This document shows, one piece after another, positions 36,007-46,420 of a DNA stretch of 64,000 nt; the first letter of the stretch is position 1; each line of letters opens with the position of its first letter. The notes beneath the pieces were generated by a model, which searched no databases, was not told the DNA's origin, and saw nothing but the letters and a program-made list of their open reading frames with translations. The translations under genes were made by a program, and so were the position numbers. The DNA is from Dermanyssus gallinae. Its lineage: Eukaryota > Arthropoda > Arachnida > Mesostigmata > Dermanyssidae. Location: NCBI GenBank assembly GCA_003439945.1, contig QVRM01002014.1, positions 469,501 to 533,500 on the forward strand. The letters are read 5' to 3'.

Positions 36007-36687
36007 CAGGGTGTTTGGAAAAGTTTTGATAATCGATTGTAAGAATTGTAGAGCTCGTTAAAGCAAAAATGTTTTCCATTGGAATATGGTCTCTAAAAAA
36101 TCTTGTTTCAGAATGAGAGTTAAATTACTATATTTTATGACACTGTTGTTGTTGCCCTACATAGGAGCATAACATGTGCTGTTGCGAGACAACCACTCCT
36201 CCTACACCGAAACTAAGCACACCGCAACTGCGGCTCGCATTGTCATAAGTTTAGTACCAAAATGACCGTCATGAAATGTGTTAGTTTTGAGTGCTATGAG
36301 TGGTCGTATGATTATGATTTTGAGCTATTTGGCGTGGAAGCAAATTAAGTAATTTATTTTTTCGCGAATTCTCTTTTAAGCGACCATGTCGCATCTCCTG
36401 ACCGGGGTTATATGTTCTTCAGAGCAAGCAGAATCTTCTCACGACGGTGTGCTTGTCTCGCAACAGCACATTTCATGCTCCTATGTCGGGCAAGAACACC
36501 AGTGTCATAACATTTAGTAATTAAAGGGATTTCTTAGAGACCATTAGAACAAAATGCTTTAACGAGCTCTACAATTCTTACTATCGATCGTAAGGCCAGG
36601 ATTTCTTAGAGACCATTAGAAAAAAAAATGCTTTAACGAGCTCTACAATTCTTACTATCGATTATCAAAGCTTTTCCAAACACCCTG
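36007..36687. mobile_element. MITE with long terminal inverted repeats
   Basis: The 681-bp element starts and ends with CAGGGTGTTTGGAAAAG and its inverse. Its arms are inverted copies for well over 100 bp (left about 36007-36200, right about 36460-36687, sharing the GTTGCGAGACAA and GAGCTC regions). It sits in (TA)n DNA, with TA before the left end and CATATA after the right end, as expected for a Tc1/mariner-type TA target that has mutated on one side. No coding sequence. The right arm carries an internal tandem duplication (about 36528-36668). Confidence 0.8.
36528..36668. repeat. ~68-bp tandem duplication in the MITE right arm
   Basis: A unit starting GATTTCTTAGAGACCATTAG and ending ACTATCGAT occurs twice in a row (about 36529-36590 and 36600-36665). 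It occurs only once in the left arm. Confidence 0.8.
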
Positions 36688-36924
36688 CATATATATATAT
36701 ATATATATATATATTGTGGGGAAAACATATGTTTATTGCCGTAATTATGATTTGCTTAAATAATTCTGGAATACGTCGATAGTTATATATATATATATAT
36801 ATACATATAGATTTACGTTGTGAAAGGTACTTCGTTACCGGGTACAAGATTTCATATAAGAGGTTCGTACACGAGATGGATTTTACGAAAAAACGGCCGA
36901 GTGTTAATTGAAGCTATGTGGAGA

Positions 36925-37194
36925 ATTGTGCGATCTGTGTCGCCTCTATCAGTGTTAAAGAGCGATACCGCTGACGAAAATGATGCAGGAAAGCTAAACC
37001 CCAGCTATGTGTGTATCTATTTGAAACCGTCGTAAGTCACCAAACATTGAGGAAGGCCGATAGTTCGCGACGTCTAACTTGTTGCCTTTCTATATATTAT
37101 ATATATAGTTTTATTATATATTATTATATAATTGGCAAAAAACGTTTCGTTATTATTGTCGTAATACTGCTTTGCCTAAATAATTATGGAATGC

Positions 37195-37234
<40 letters not shown>

Positions 37235-37365
37235 CTAAATGTTTGGTGACTTACGACGGTTTCAAAAAGATACACACATCGCTGGTGTTAAAGCTTTTCT
37301 GCATCACTTTCGTCAGCGGTTTCGCTTTTGAACACTGAAAGAGGCGACACAAATCGCAAGATTCA
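36925..37365. repeat. Long inverted repeat, ~125-bp arms, ~190-bp loop
   Basis: The left arm (about 36925-37050) and right arm (about 37238-37365) are reverse complements with scattered mismatches; both contain GTGACTTACGACGGTTTC or its inverse and the GTGTCGCCTC region. Two direct copies of another segment, ending GGAATACGT or GGAATGCGT plus (TA)n, lie at about 36725-36800 and 37140-37230. The whole may be a composite of nested short elements. Confidence 0.7.
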
Positions 37366-38184
37366 GGAGTGTGAAACAGTGCACAAACGCATAGTTAAAA
37401 CGTGTCTAGTATAACATACAGAAGCATAGCGGACATAGTTACAGTGCATCTAGAGACTAGTGTAGCGAACACATATATAGCACAGCGTTGACCCACTAGA
37501 TGATATAGTATTGCAGATTAAATAGTGATAGCAGTGTCGCTTCATAAACTGGGAGAAGGTCCGTCAACACCTAGTTAGGGCCAGGTAATGGACAACGAGA
37601 GAGGACAACCGAAGGGGAGACCATAGACGAGCGTAGGAGAGTGACAGAGAAGGAGGAGATTGCGGAGACATCGCTCACGTGATGACTGACAAGTAGTCAG
37701 AAATGAAGGCGCATGTAGATCACCTGAAAGAGAAAACTCAGACAGAACAACAAGGATCTTAGAGGAGCTTATGGAAGCTTGGAAATTGAAAGCTATGCGC
37801 GGAACGCAAAGTTGGGGCACGATTGCAACATCTAAGACCTCGAAAAAGAAATCAGGCGCCTTAATGCAAAGGAGACAACAGTACAGGACGAGATAGACGT
37901 ACTCAAAGCGGATGCAATAAAGAGCCTAATAAACGAAAGTTATAATGGGATGCGGAAAATTAGGATTGGAATAGAAGTGCTGTGTTCCAGACGTCGAACC
38001 GCGGAAATGAACAGAGTGGTAGCACAAATCGAGGAATCAATAATATATAGGTATCGAAGCAGAAATGACCGTACATCCGAGCCGATAAATGAATACCTTG
38101 GATGCAGATCAAATTTCGATTGATTACTGATGTATCAGTAAATGAGAAAAAAATGTTTGCGATATCAAAAGAGAGAAATACTTA
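37366..38184. other. Unassigned intron segment
   Basis: A/G-rich with Lys/Glu/Arg-rich frames broken by stops (about 37580-38100), reminiscent of a coiled-coil LINE ORF1 but without a motif I can name. No gene supported. Confidence 0.3.
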
Positions 38185-38618
38185 CACTCCCGCCGCCCGC
38201 GATTTATTACGCGCGAGCCTATGACGGGAGTGCCCGCCAGCCCGAATAGACAGGCTAGCAGCTCCCCCACCCTCTCCCCCCCATTGAGGTTCGGAATGGG
38301 GGTACCACACTACTCCACCGTACCGATTAGACGCGTTCACCTCGCGATTCCGCGTTACACACCAGAATATTGCACCGTCCCCCTAAGGGGAGTTAGACCC
38401 ACTCCAGCGCAGGGGTTCCCCGTGATTACGGGGCCAGAAGGTCCTCTCGACCTGTGGTCTGCTTTCATGTGGCCATCCTAAAATGTACCAATAAGTGCGG
38501 CTCGGGGCTTTTAACGGTAGCTTATCTAAATAAATGCGTGTTTGTGCTAGTTATTTTAAGCTGAAGATTATATTTCTTTTGCTTAACGCCTTACGGCTTC
38601 GTTTCGTGTTTCTTACAG

Positions 38619-39260
38619 CCTCTTGAGCCCGGCCAAGCTGGTGAGCTCTTAGTAAAGAGTCCGACCGTATTCATGGGCTACTATCGCCAGGAGGAGGCTA
38701 CCAATGCCTGCTTCATTAACGGATGGCTGCGCACCAGATACTGTGCCATCATGGACGATAGGGGTCTCATCAGGATTACAGCCGCACTCGAAAAGCCCAA
38801 CAAAGGCACGCCGCAAAGCTTCTCTCCAGCTGATGTGGAAGAATCATTGAAGCATTGCCTTCAAACCTCCCCAGACCCGGCCTTCAGGGAGGTGTCCGAC
38901 GTAGCTGTGGTCGGCATGTCCGAGGGAAGCGCCCATGATGAGGCGCCCACAGCGTATGTCGTTCCGCCCCAGAACCTACACAACGATGCGAAAAGGTTAG
39001 AAGAACTAGCCGAGCTGATGATGGATCACATGGATCGCTACTACGCTGGCTTACGGATTTTACGTGGTGGCGTGGTATTTATCGATACGATGCCAACGAC
39101 CGATGGAAGCAGACCCTCAAGGCGTGAACTTCGGGAACAGCAACTCGCCGGAACAGTGAGGCCCATCGCTGCATTCCCAAAGCCCGACCCGAAAACGAAA
39201 ACACATCTCCTCATGACTCCGACCGGGATTGACGTCCCGACTATAATCGGACATAGATAG
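38619..39260 (+). CDS. Acyl-CoA synthetase/4CL-like protein, exon 2
   Basis: The terminal exon encodes 213 residues plus stop, in phase 0 after the TTTCTTACAG acceptor. It begins PLEPGQAGELLVKSPTVFMG and continues YYRQEEAT. The usual GWLHTGD is INGWLRTRY here, losing the invariant Gly-Asp that contacts ATP. The hinge Asp/Lys-Arg and KELIK region reads LIRITAALEKPNKG. The C-terminal lobe is recognisable (FSPADVEE, VSDVAVVG, EAPTAYVV), but the catalytic Lys of the GKxxRREL motif is Arg in GSRPSRREL. There is a C-terminal extension of about 40 residues ending TIIGHR, with no SKL peroxisomal signal. With exon 1 the product is about 590 residues, normal for the family. Confidence 0.8.
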   Translation, partial: PLEPGQAGELLVKSPTVFMGYYRQEEATNACFINGWLRTRYCAIMDDRGLIRITAALEKPNKGTPQSFSPADVEESLKHCLQTSPDPAFREVSDVAVVGMSEGSAHDEAPTAYVVPPQNLHNDAKRLEELAELMMDHMDRYYAGLRILRGGVVFIDTMPTTDGSRPSRRELREQQLAGTVRPIAAFPKPDPKTKTHLLMTPTGIDVPTIIGHR

Positions 39261-39710
39261 GCTCGTCCCGCAATGACGCTTGCCAATTACCTGAAGCCTT
39301 CGAGTTCATCCTTCTGTGCTCGTTTGCTCTACCTGTTTGTGCCCGCCAGCTCTTACCTAAAGAATATTAGCCTATTTGTGTAGAACAACAATAATGGTTA
39401 CGCAACAATTATGATACTATTGTCTTCTGCAGATGCTCACCCGGTGCATGTTGATCTCTATATACCTCTATCCTTGTGGAAGCCTTCGGTGTGGTCGTGC
39501 ATGGTTCCGAAGCCGTGAACGTGTTCGAGATAAGTGAAAGTGCTCTAGTCCATATTTATATATACATGCATATTCTGAAATCCATGTTAAGCTTGAAAAT
39601 ATAGCATACGTATGGCAGTAAATATCATGTATGTATCGTGACGATTATAGGAATAAATTTGGATCTTGTTGGACAAAAGAAGGTTGTAAGCTGAAATGAT
39701 GTCTTAATTG

Positions 39711-39749
<39 letters not shown>

Positions 39750-39780
39750 GCACCTCCCCCCTTAAGCTTCACTCTCTGTC
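39261..39780 (+). other. 3' UTR/flank of the synthetase-like gene
   Basis: No coding content. A (TA)n array at about 39716-39748 lies past the polyadenylation signal. Confidence 0.5.
39652..39657 (+). terminator. AATAAA polyadenylation signal candidate
   Basis: Canonical hexamer about 390 bp after the exon 2 stop codon, implying a 3' UTR of roughly 400 bp. Confidence 0.5.
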
Positions 39781-41190
39781 AGCCCGGCTCTTCTTTTAAT
39801 AGTACTACGAGCCGACAGGAGGAGTGGTGAGTGTCCTTCGGATCAATTGGCCGAAGGCATCTCAGGGTTTGACCCTATGGCCAACCTACTGCGTCCCTTC
39901 ACCTGCGAAACAGTTCTTCTAAAATTACAGGTGTATTCTGTCCTCTCTGTTGCAATTCTGTCTCTCCTGAGGCACTCCAGGTGCCTCTTTCTGACCAGTA
40001 CCTCTCGCGCCACTACACTTCAATCGGTCCAACACTTTACTTTTAGCCTCTATTCTGACTTGCGCAAAGACTGGGCAGACCAACAGAGTATGGGCTGCGT
40101 CGTCTTCGACGCCTAGGTCACAGTGAACGGATATGGTCGAGGAGGCTTTTCCTATTCTTGATATGTCTGAAAATTGCCATGGCCCGTTATAACCTGCGTC
40201 AGAAAGTGGTCAACCTCTCGCCGGGTCAATTCAACTACTTCCTTATATCAGGATTGAGATCGCGTACGCGCGCACCCGGTGCACCATCCGGAATGGCAGC
40301 CCATTTGTTCTGCCATGCAGTAAGATTGCCTTCTCTTTTGGCATCTTTGATTTCCCTATTAGCGCGTTCTGGGCCCCTATCCCATAGCCTTTGTCTCTTT
40401 TCTGCCTATAGATCCGGAGGGGGAGTGCCAGCAAAGACAAGTGCGGCGGAGGTGCTGGCAGTCCTATAGGCCTGAGTAATTCGTAAGGCCGCGGTTCTTT
40501 GTGTTCTTCTTAGCATATTCTTCAGCCCTTTGACTCTTAAGTCGCTTTAAACCACACCGGTGCTCCAAACAACGCTATGGATTCGACGGCCGACATGATG
40601 AGTCGCCTACGTCCTGCTTTACTTGGCCCGTAAATGTTAGGGAGGATCTTGGCTATTGTGTTTGCCACCTTCTCCGCTTTCTTTAGAGCGTTTTTAGCAT
40701 GATGCGTACCCCTCTATTCTCTGTCCAGCTGTTTGCCCAAATATCTGGCTACACTGACTATCCTTATCTGGATCTTATTAAGAACAAGGTTGATGGGTCG
40801 CACTTGCTTCTTTCCTACCAGCAGGATACCTTCACTCTTCTCCGGAGCAAGAGCCAACTCAGCCTCTTTCATCCATTCCTCTGCAACCTTCAGGGCTTTA
40901 TTAGCGTATAGTTCGATCTCCGTAGTCGTCTTCGCCTGCACCGTCAGAGTCAAGTCGTCTGCGTATGCTAAAAGCTCCACTCCTACAGGGCGGTTATGTA
41001 GTCGAAGCACATCGTCGTACGCTATATTCCACAGTAGTGGCCCGAGGATAGAACCCTGTGGGACACCCGCCGTCATAGGCATCACCTTGCCCTCACAAGC
41101 GATGACACGATCTTTCAGGTAGTCCGAGGTTAGATAAGAGAAAGGTGCCACAATAGCCTTTTTTTGCCACAACTTCAGGGAACTCCTCGA
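39780..41190 (-). mobile_element. R1-like LINE, 5'-truncated, partly decayed
   Basis: On the minus strand a good RT segment lies at 40714 to about 41165: IVAPFSYLTSDYLKDRVIA, GVPQGSILGPLLWNIAYDD and LLAYADDLTLTV with YADD at 40954-40965, then NLVLNKIQIR. Downstream (40.6-39.8 kb) decayed pieces resemble the polymerase C-terminus, including LTQVITGHGNFQTY, typical of R1/I-like LINEs. Stops occur after about 40700. The 5' truncation at about 41170-41190 is normal for abortive reverse transcription. The same RT block occurs in the plus-strand relic at 24.2 kb. Confidence 0.75.
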
Positions 41191-41205
41191 ACAGAGCTTG
41201 GTGGC

Positions 41206-41223
41206 GTGGTTCAGTGGTAGAAT
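41206..41223 (+). other. tRNA-Gly-like 5' half signature
   Basis: GTGGTTCAGTGGTAGAAT matches the A-box/D-arm of animal tRNA-Gly, but no anticodon arm or T-arm follows. It adjoins the truncated end of the R1-like LINE. Confidence 0.5.
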
Positions 41224-41239
41224 ATATAACATTCAGCGC

Positions 41240-42360
41240 TTTCAGTTGCATATACTCTCAATCACCTCTAAATATTCTGGGGCCCCACTCAGTACAACCA
41301 CTAGACCTAAAGACTACCTTATCGACCACTTCATGCATGACATTTGCATGAGATAGTTCTACCGGATAGTTCTAAAAATAAAAAGTTCTGAGATAGTTCT
41401 AAAAGTAAAAATGATGAGGCGCGACGACCAAAAGCCGTTTATGAACCTTAGTGGGGAAAATACTAAAGCGAATCATGCTAATTAGTATTTTTTTAATTTT
41501 TATGATATTTATTAATATATATATATTTTTTTATGTATGCATGCTTTATTGGCTTACCTTTTTACCTCGTAGCACCAAGATTGAAGACAATGTTGTCGCT
41601 GCACACAGTGAAAAACGGTAGCTGTCCCGGGTGCTTTCCCTCATGCGGGTATCCCGCTAAAGCCTCTATTTTCTCACCTAGCTCGCGAATACTTGTTAAT
41701 ATCTATTTGCGGATAGGTTTCACTGTTTTATCGTAAGTGGTAATAAGTAATAGCCACTTTGTTGACTACTGTCGTACTTCCGCTTGCTTCTAATATGTGT
41801 GTGTTGTGTTCCAGCTCTCGGTTGTTGCAATATGGCAGATATACAAAGGAACCGTGTTGCACGAAACTATGTCAAACCATCTTACGTCAGGCTTTTCCCA
41901 TACAAATGCAAGGGGAAGGCCGTAAACCGCCATGCACTAATTCTAAGGTCCAGCATGGTGTCCAGTTTATCACCCACGCTGTGCCAAGGGTGTGCAGCTA
42001 AAAACCGTTTTTTTTAGTTTCATATTCAAGTGGCCAGAATTTCTTTTACTGTCGCCTGCGAAGCCTGCAGGTACTCCTCTAGAAGGTGAAGATCCAGTTT
42101 TGCCATAGTCGTACGCTGCGCGCGTTGGCTAGACACTGAGTAGACGTGTTCAACAATTGAACCCGCAAATTAGACCCGTTTACCCCGTTCAAGTGTGCGA
42201 ATCGTAAGGAAAACTACAACAGTAACAGGACAAAACTAAGAAGTGTCGAGAGTGGTGTAAAGGACACTTCAATGTGAACCAGGTAGTGTTGCCGGGGTTT
42301 CAACTACACCGAGTCTGACAGGCATTTGTGTTCGATTTACGCAACCACTTTTGCGTTGCT
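41240..42360. other. Intergenic DNA, nothing recognised
   Basis: AT-rich to about 41540. A directly repeated ATAGTTCTA motif occurs at about 41350-41405. No gene. Confidence 0.4.
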
Positions 42361-43842
42361 TTGTAGTCTCCTAACTCAGACTGATGTCGCAGCAAACACC
42401 CGCAGTCACGCAGGCGATGGATGTTTCAGGTGCACTAAGTCCACCCTCATCGAACCCCCTTGCGTTGGGTTCCACTAGTGGGAACGTGGGGCGGAAGAGC
42501 TTATCATAAGCCCCATGCTTAAGAAATGGTCTTCATCCTTGCCGAGCCTCAGCACCGTTTCCTGTAAGGTAACCATTATTGACGTATGAACATACACCCA
42601 CGACGTGGCTCGCGAACGCAGAATGTCCGGCGACAGGAGGTGAGAGTTTTGCAAATTGAAAACGCATGCCGAGTGCTTTCGATTTCAGCCCTAGGGGTCA
42701 CACAGAGCACATCCCTCTATCGGCCTTTAAAGCTAGGATACACGGAATTCTAATATCAATCACCGAAGAGCAGATACTATGCGAGTTGTTATAATTTGGA
42801 GTCAACCACGTGACGAGATTGTCTCACGTGCAAGAAGGAACGAGAGATTTCCGAGGCAAGGGTACTCTTTTTTTTTACGCGCCAACCTCATCCATTCGTA
42901 TTTTTTGGATACCAAACCCATCAGGTAGTTTTCGAGTCCGACCAACCCAAGCGGGTCTACCTGCCCGTCCTCGCTTGGCTTACCTTTAGGAAGGAAATCG
43001 AATCATACTCGAAGCCTGCACACTGCAACTGGCAAAGGTGCTGCACCCGGCGACCGAGATCGCCAACATGTCCCCCACACAATCTCTGTCTGTAGACAAC
43101 ACATCTCAGGCTCCAAAACAACTATCCTATGCTAGCGTCATCTGCGGGATTTCAGTCACACGATGACCCCACCCAACAGTTGCTACTCCCGGTTCCTATA
43201 TCAAGGACGGTCCCGCAGGACGACGCCTGTTGTAAGACATCGCCGAATTAAAATACCCATCAAGCGCACACTCGCAAAGTGACTCACTGATATACCTCTT
43301 TAGGACACCCCCGCCTTTCCTTCAACAGTTGATATTAGGTGCAAGACTATTCGCTGTGCACAAAAATAATGGATTACCACGCCTCATTGCGTGTTCGTCT
43401 ACGCTGTGCAGGTTCGCCGCAAGGACCAGAGGCAACCACAATAACGTACAATTTCTGACGCGGCTGGTACCACCATTGGGATTTGCAACGCCGGCTGGGA
43501 CAAAAGTAGCCATCCACGCAACGCGTGCTCTTCTCGATTCACGCAAACTACCAGGGTTTCTTGTGAAGCACAAGTTTAGAAACGATTTTAACACTATAAG
43601 AGAATACATGCACATACGCTAGCACTTCGACTTGCCTTATCAAATAAATTACTTGTGTGATTTATGGCAGCATCCCAAACCGTTCTTCAATTACAAAAAT
43701 TGCTCGAACGAGCCTCCTTCTGCCAATATACACACGTTCGATAGCGGTTGCAGAGGTTTCGCTGGACGCGTTCAATTATCCAGGCATTTCCCTAACGGCT
43801 TCAGCAGGGGCGTTTATACTGTCGATCAGCAGCTCACGCGAG
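42361..43842 (+). other. Unassigned stretch, possible LINE ORF1 debris
   Basis: At about 42385 a frame begins MSQQTPAVTQAMDVSG and runs about 40 codons to a stop. Further fragments downstream look like a stop-riddled coding region, but no zinc knuckle or other diagnostic motif was found. Overlapping 97-codon frames on both strands at 43322-43622 have no recognisable similarity. Confidence 0.25.
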
Positions 43843-44150
43843 TCAGCAGGTGTCGCCTAAACGAGATTCTTCAGGTGGCCCCCAAAAGTCGAGACTTGAA
43901 AGGTCGGGAGATCGAGCCGGCCAAGCAATGAGCCCGCCCCGGCCAATCCATCGATTTGAGAAAATCGCGTTTAAACCGGTAGACCCGCACCGCGCAGCAA
44001 TGTAGTGTGGTGGCGCTCCGTCGTGCTGGAACCACATAATTGAACGAATATCTTGTGGAACTCGTGCCATCAGTCCTGGCAATGTTTCGCTTAAAAATGT
44101 GCGATACGCTTCTCCACTTAATCTGTAAGGAAGTAGATTAGGGCTTTTTT
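43843..44150 (-). mobile_element. Tc1/mariner-superfamily DDE transposase fragment
   Basis: The minus strand encodes YRLSGEAYRTFLSETLPGL then MWFQHDGAPPHY, NRWIGRGGLIAWPARSPDLS and SLDFWG. This is the second-Asp (QHDGAPPHY) and third-Asp (ARSPDLSxLDF) part of a widespread arthropod IS630/Tc1/mariner-type transposase. The N-terminal DNA-binding part and the first Asp are not visible, and terminal repeats were not found, so this is a fragment. It is unlike the irritans mariner at 32.6 kb. Confidence 0.75.
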
Positions 44151-44999
44151 ATTTGCAAACTGCTACGCGTACAACCGGTGCGCGCTCCTCGCATTACCGA
44201 CTGCTTTACCTACCGTGCATGAAATGCCTGTCAGCTTCTTCGGCATTTTTGAACTCATCCATAACGATAGATTTTGTAATAGAACACTTTTACGACACAC
44301 AAGTCTGTCCGATATCTTAGATACCATAAGGTGCGTACTGCACTCTAAGTGGCTATAGCATTGCACTTAGACAAAATGGCACCAGGGCTAAGGTAGTATC
44401 GATCACACTCAACATAGCAGCGCTGGTTTAGTATCACTACAAAGTGGTCAATACGTGCGCAGACGAAAAAGTCACACAAGGGATTCATTTGATACAGTAA
44501 GTCAAAATGCCAGCGTATGAGCATACATTCACGTTGATGTCTATGTCACAAAGCCTGTGTTATTTCTCAACCACAGCTCGTAGTACCATGGATTTGGTAC
44601 CAACATGATTGTTATTAGATGTTCATACAGGGACACACGCAGTAGCTAATTTGCGCATAATGTAAAAAAATTGTAATTGAGCGTGAAAGCCAAAATATAA
44701 GAACTGCAGTGTCATTTGTTGAGACTTGTCTTCAATACAAATTTGTTCTGCTCTGAGCTAACGTAGAATGCAATTCGACAGATTCAAAAACGTCGTCCAA
44801 ACTCGCAGGTATGATTGATTTGGTTTCGATAGGATGACTGGGACTCTCGCAATTGCAGATTTGGTGAAGACATGCCAGAATAAAAAGCTCGATGCAACAA
44901 TTTTTGGTACAATTTTAGGCTACTTGGAGATCGTGCCCCCATTGCCTTCACCGGATGGAACAGCTTAGGAGATCAGCCCCATTACGCATTCAGCAAAAC
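44151..44999. other. Intergenic DNA, nothing recognised
   Basis: Possibly more transposase debris up to about 44400 on the minus strand, without clear motifs. Confidence 0.35.
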
Positions 45000-45960
45000 G
45001 CCTCCGCTCCAACGGTGAAAATCTGCTCACCCGTGAACGACATACAGGCATCGGTATCTTTTTACATCTAAACGTTCTTTTTCTGCGATTGTTCAAAACG
45101 GGGTTAATATTTAGCCATTGGCCTCGCCACCTAAACAGTCTTTTTCGGCGGTTGTCCAAAACGGGTCCTTTTCCTAAGGTCCCTTCACGACCGGCATATA
45201 AACTCCAAAAGACAGGGAAGAATGCTAAGGAGCCCACCCCGAATGTTATCGCTTCACTGCAGGGTGACTGGCTTGACAGGATAATGCTCGCCATCACTAA
45301 AAATATCATACCGTCCATTATCGACGTCATTGTAACACACATCAGCAGCTCTATCGAGAAAGCATTCTCATCCATTCTCCCTGGCGCGCCTTTTCAAGTC
45401 GCTTCTGTTGGGCCCGCTATCGGATCCCCAAACAACCTCACTGCTGGTCTGCGCGATCAGCTTAACGACGCTCTGCTATCAGCTGTAACTTCAAGTTTGG
45501 CTTATTTGCGTCCGCTCGAAACGGATGCCGCGATAACAGCGGCCTCCCCCTCTAGCGACATCGCTCTGAAGTAGCTTCCGGCCTCGCAATGATGTCGCAA
45601 CAAGGCATACGCAGGTGGGGCCTTTCCTCTGTCAGCAGTCGGGAAAGCAACGATCCGAGTCTTTTTACGAGAAACGCACTCCATGCAAGTTTTGTTGCAA
45701 GCACACCGGTGCAGGTCTCACTGCAAGACGTTATCCTGGTAACATCTAAAGTCAAGAGTGCATCTAAGATGATTTCCCGTTTACCCCGGGGTATTCGCGA
45801 CAGCATGACTTTAGAACTTGCAACTCTGATCAATGAGGTCTGCTCAACAGCAAGCAGAGATTCATATAAAAGACAAGACTGCAATTCCCATTCTGCATAC
45901 CAACCCAGAAGGAACGCGGCCGAACCCTCACATCGGTACTTCGCTTTTTTTTATGACTAA
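45000..45960 (+). mobile_element. RLE-type LINE, copy C (5' part, with ORF1/ORF2 boundary)
   Basis: An ORF1-like frame ends at TAG 45572-45574. Its last third (SSILPGAPF, then LRDQLNDALLSAVTSSLA) matches the region just upstream of ORF2 in the 50 kb copy (PSIIPGGAP, FRGQLELALRTALNSSIA). A second frame begins at ATG 45589 with MMSQQGIRRWG (cf. MTNRQQDIRQWA at 50642) and continues SRLPRGIRDSMTLELATLI (cf. SIVPRGVRPTVAAELTNTI) before decaying at about 45950. A 35-bp motif ending TCAAAACGGG/CCAAAACGGG is duplicated with about 62-bp period near 45070-45170. Confidence 0.7.
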
Positions 45961-46119
45961 CTGGAAAATGCGGTTGCACACACGGACACCACAGCAGGAA
46001 GTCCCTGCAAGTGTGGACCGTTAGTGTGGGGCTCCAACCCACTAAAAACCAGTCATGTCCCCGCCCCCATCTGGCTGGGAACTACTTACGCATGCATCAA
46101 ACAGTCAGAGGGGCGAGTC

Positions 46120-46420
46120 TTCTTACTCCTGGCGAAAGTTGTCCCCGGGAGCCGCAGGGAATCGCAAATGTCGCAGCTTGTTGGCCGCCGTCTTAGCTTG
46201 TAAAATCTTGTTAAAAACCGCTGCTGTCAGGTTTTAGTGTTCCAGGGATTCCGTCATCTTCAGAACGACGTCGCGTAGATTAAAAATATTCGTGTTTATT
46301 AGAGTCCTCAAGGGGTGACGCTGTTCCGCCCATGCGGGGCACGCCAGAGCTGTGTGTTCTGGAGTGTCCTCGGGTCCATTGCCGCAGTGGACGCACGTGG
46401 GGCTTCCCGATCCTGAATAG
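46120..46420 (-). mobile_element. LINE polymerase C-terminus, minus strand
   Basis: The minus strand reads CVHCGNGPEDTPEHTALAC, then PAWAEQRHPLRTLI, LRDVVLKMTESLEH-stop and VFNKILQAKTAANKLR, ending at a stop near 46130. A C-x2-C-x8-H-x4-C knuckle followed by Trp/Arg and a helical tail is the standard end of R1/I-type LINE polymerases. One premature stop replaces the expected Trp. The rest of the element is not detectable upstream. Confidence 0.7.

Larger units (their letters stand above)
35677..38618 (+). other. Intron 1 of the acyl-CoA synthetase-like gene
   Basis: A phase-0 intron runs from donor GTACGC after AAAGAG to acceptor TTTCTTACAG. The joined protein reads IVDPETKE then PLEPGQAGELLVK, matching the family's usual VDPETGxxLPxGExGELxVK, which fixes both splice sites well. 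The intron holds a MITE, (TA)n arrays, a long inverted repeat (about 36925-37365) and an unassigned stretch at 37550-38160. A GC-rich segment (38185-38480) starts with an 8-bp inverted CACTCCCG/CGGGAGTG pair. Confidence 0.8.

Noticed and set aside
43322..43622. Two 97-codon frames overlapping on opposite strands
   Set aside because: Mirror frames without recognised motifs; openness in both directions reflects composition.
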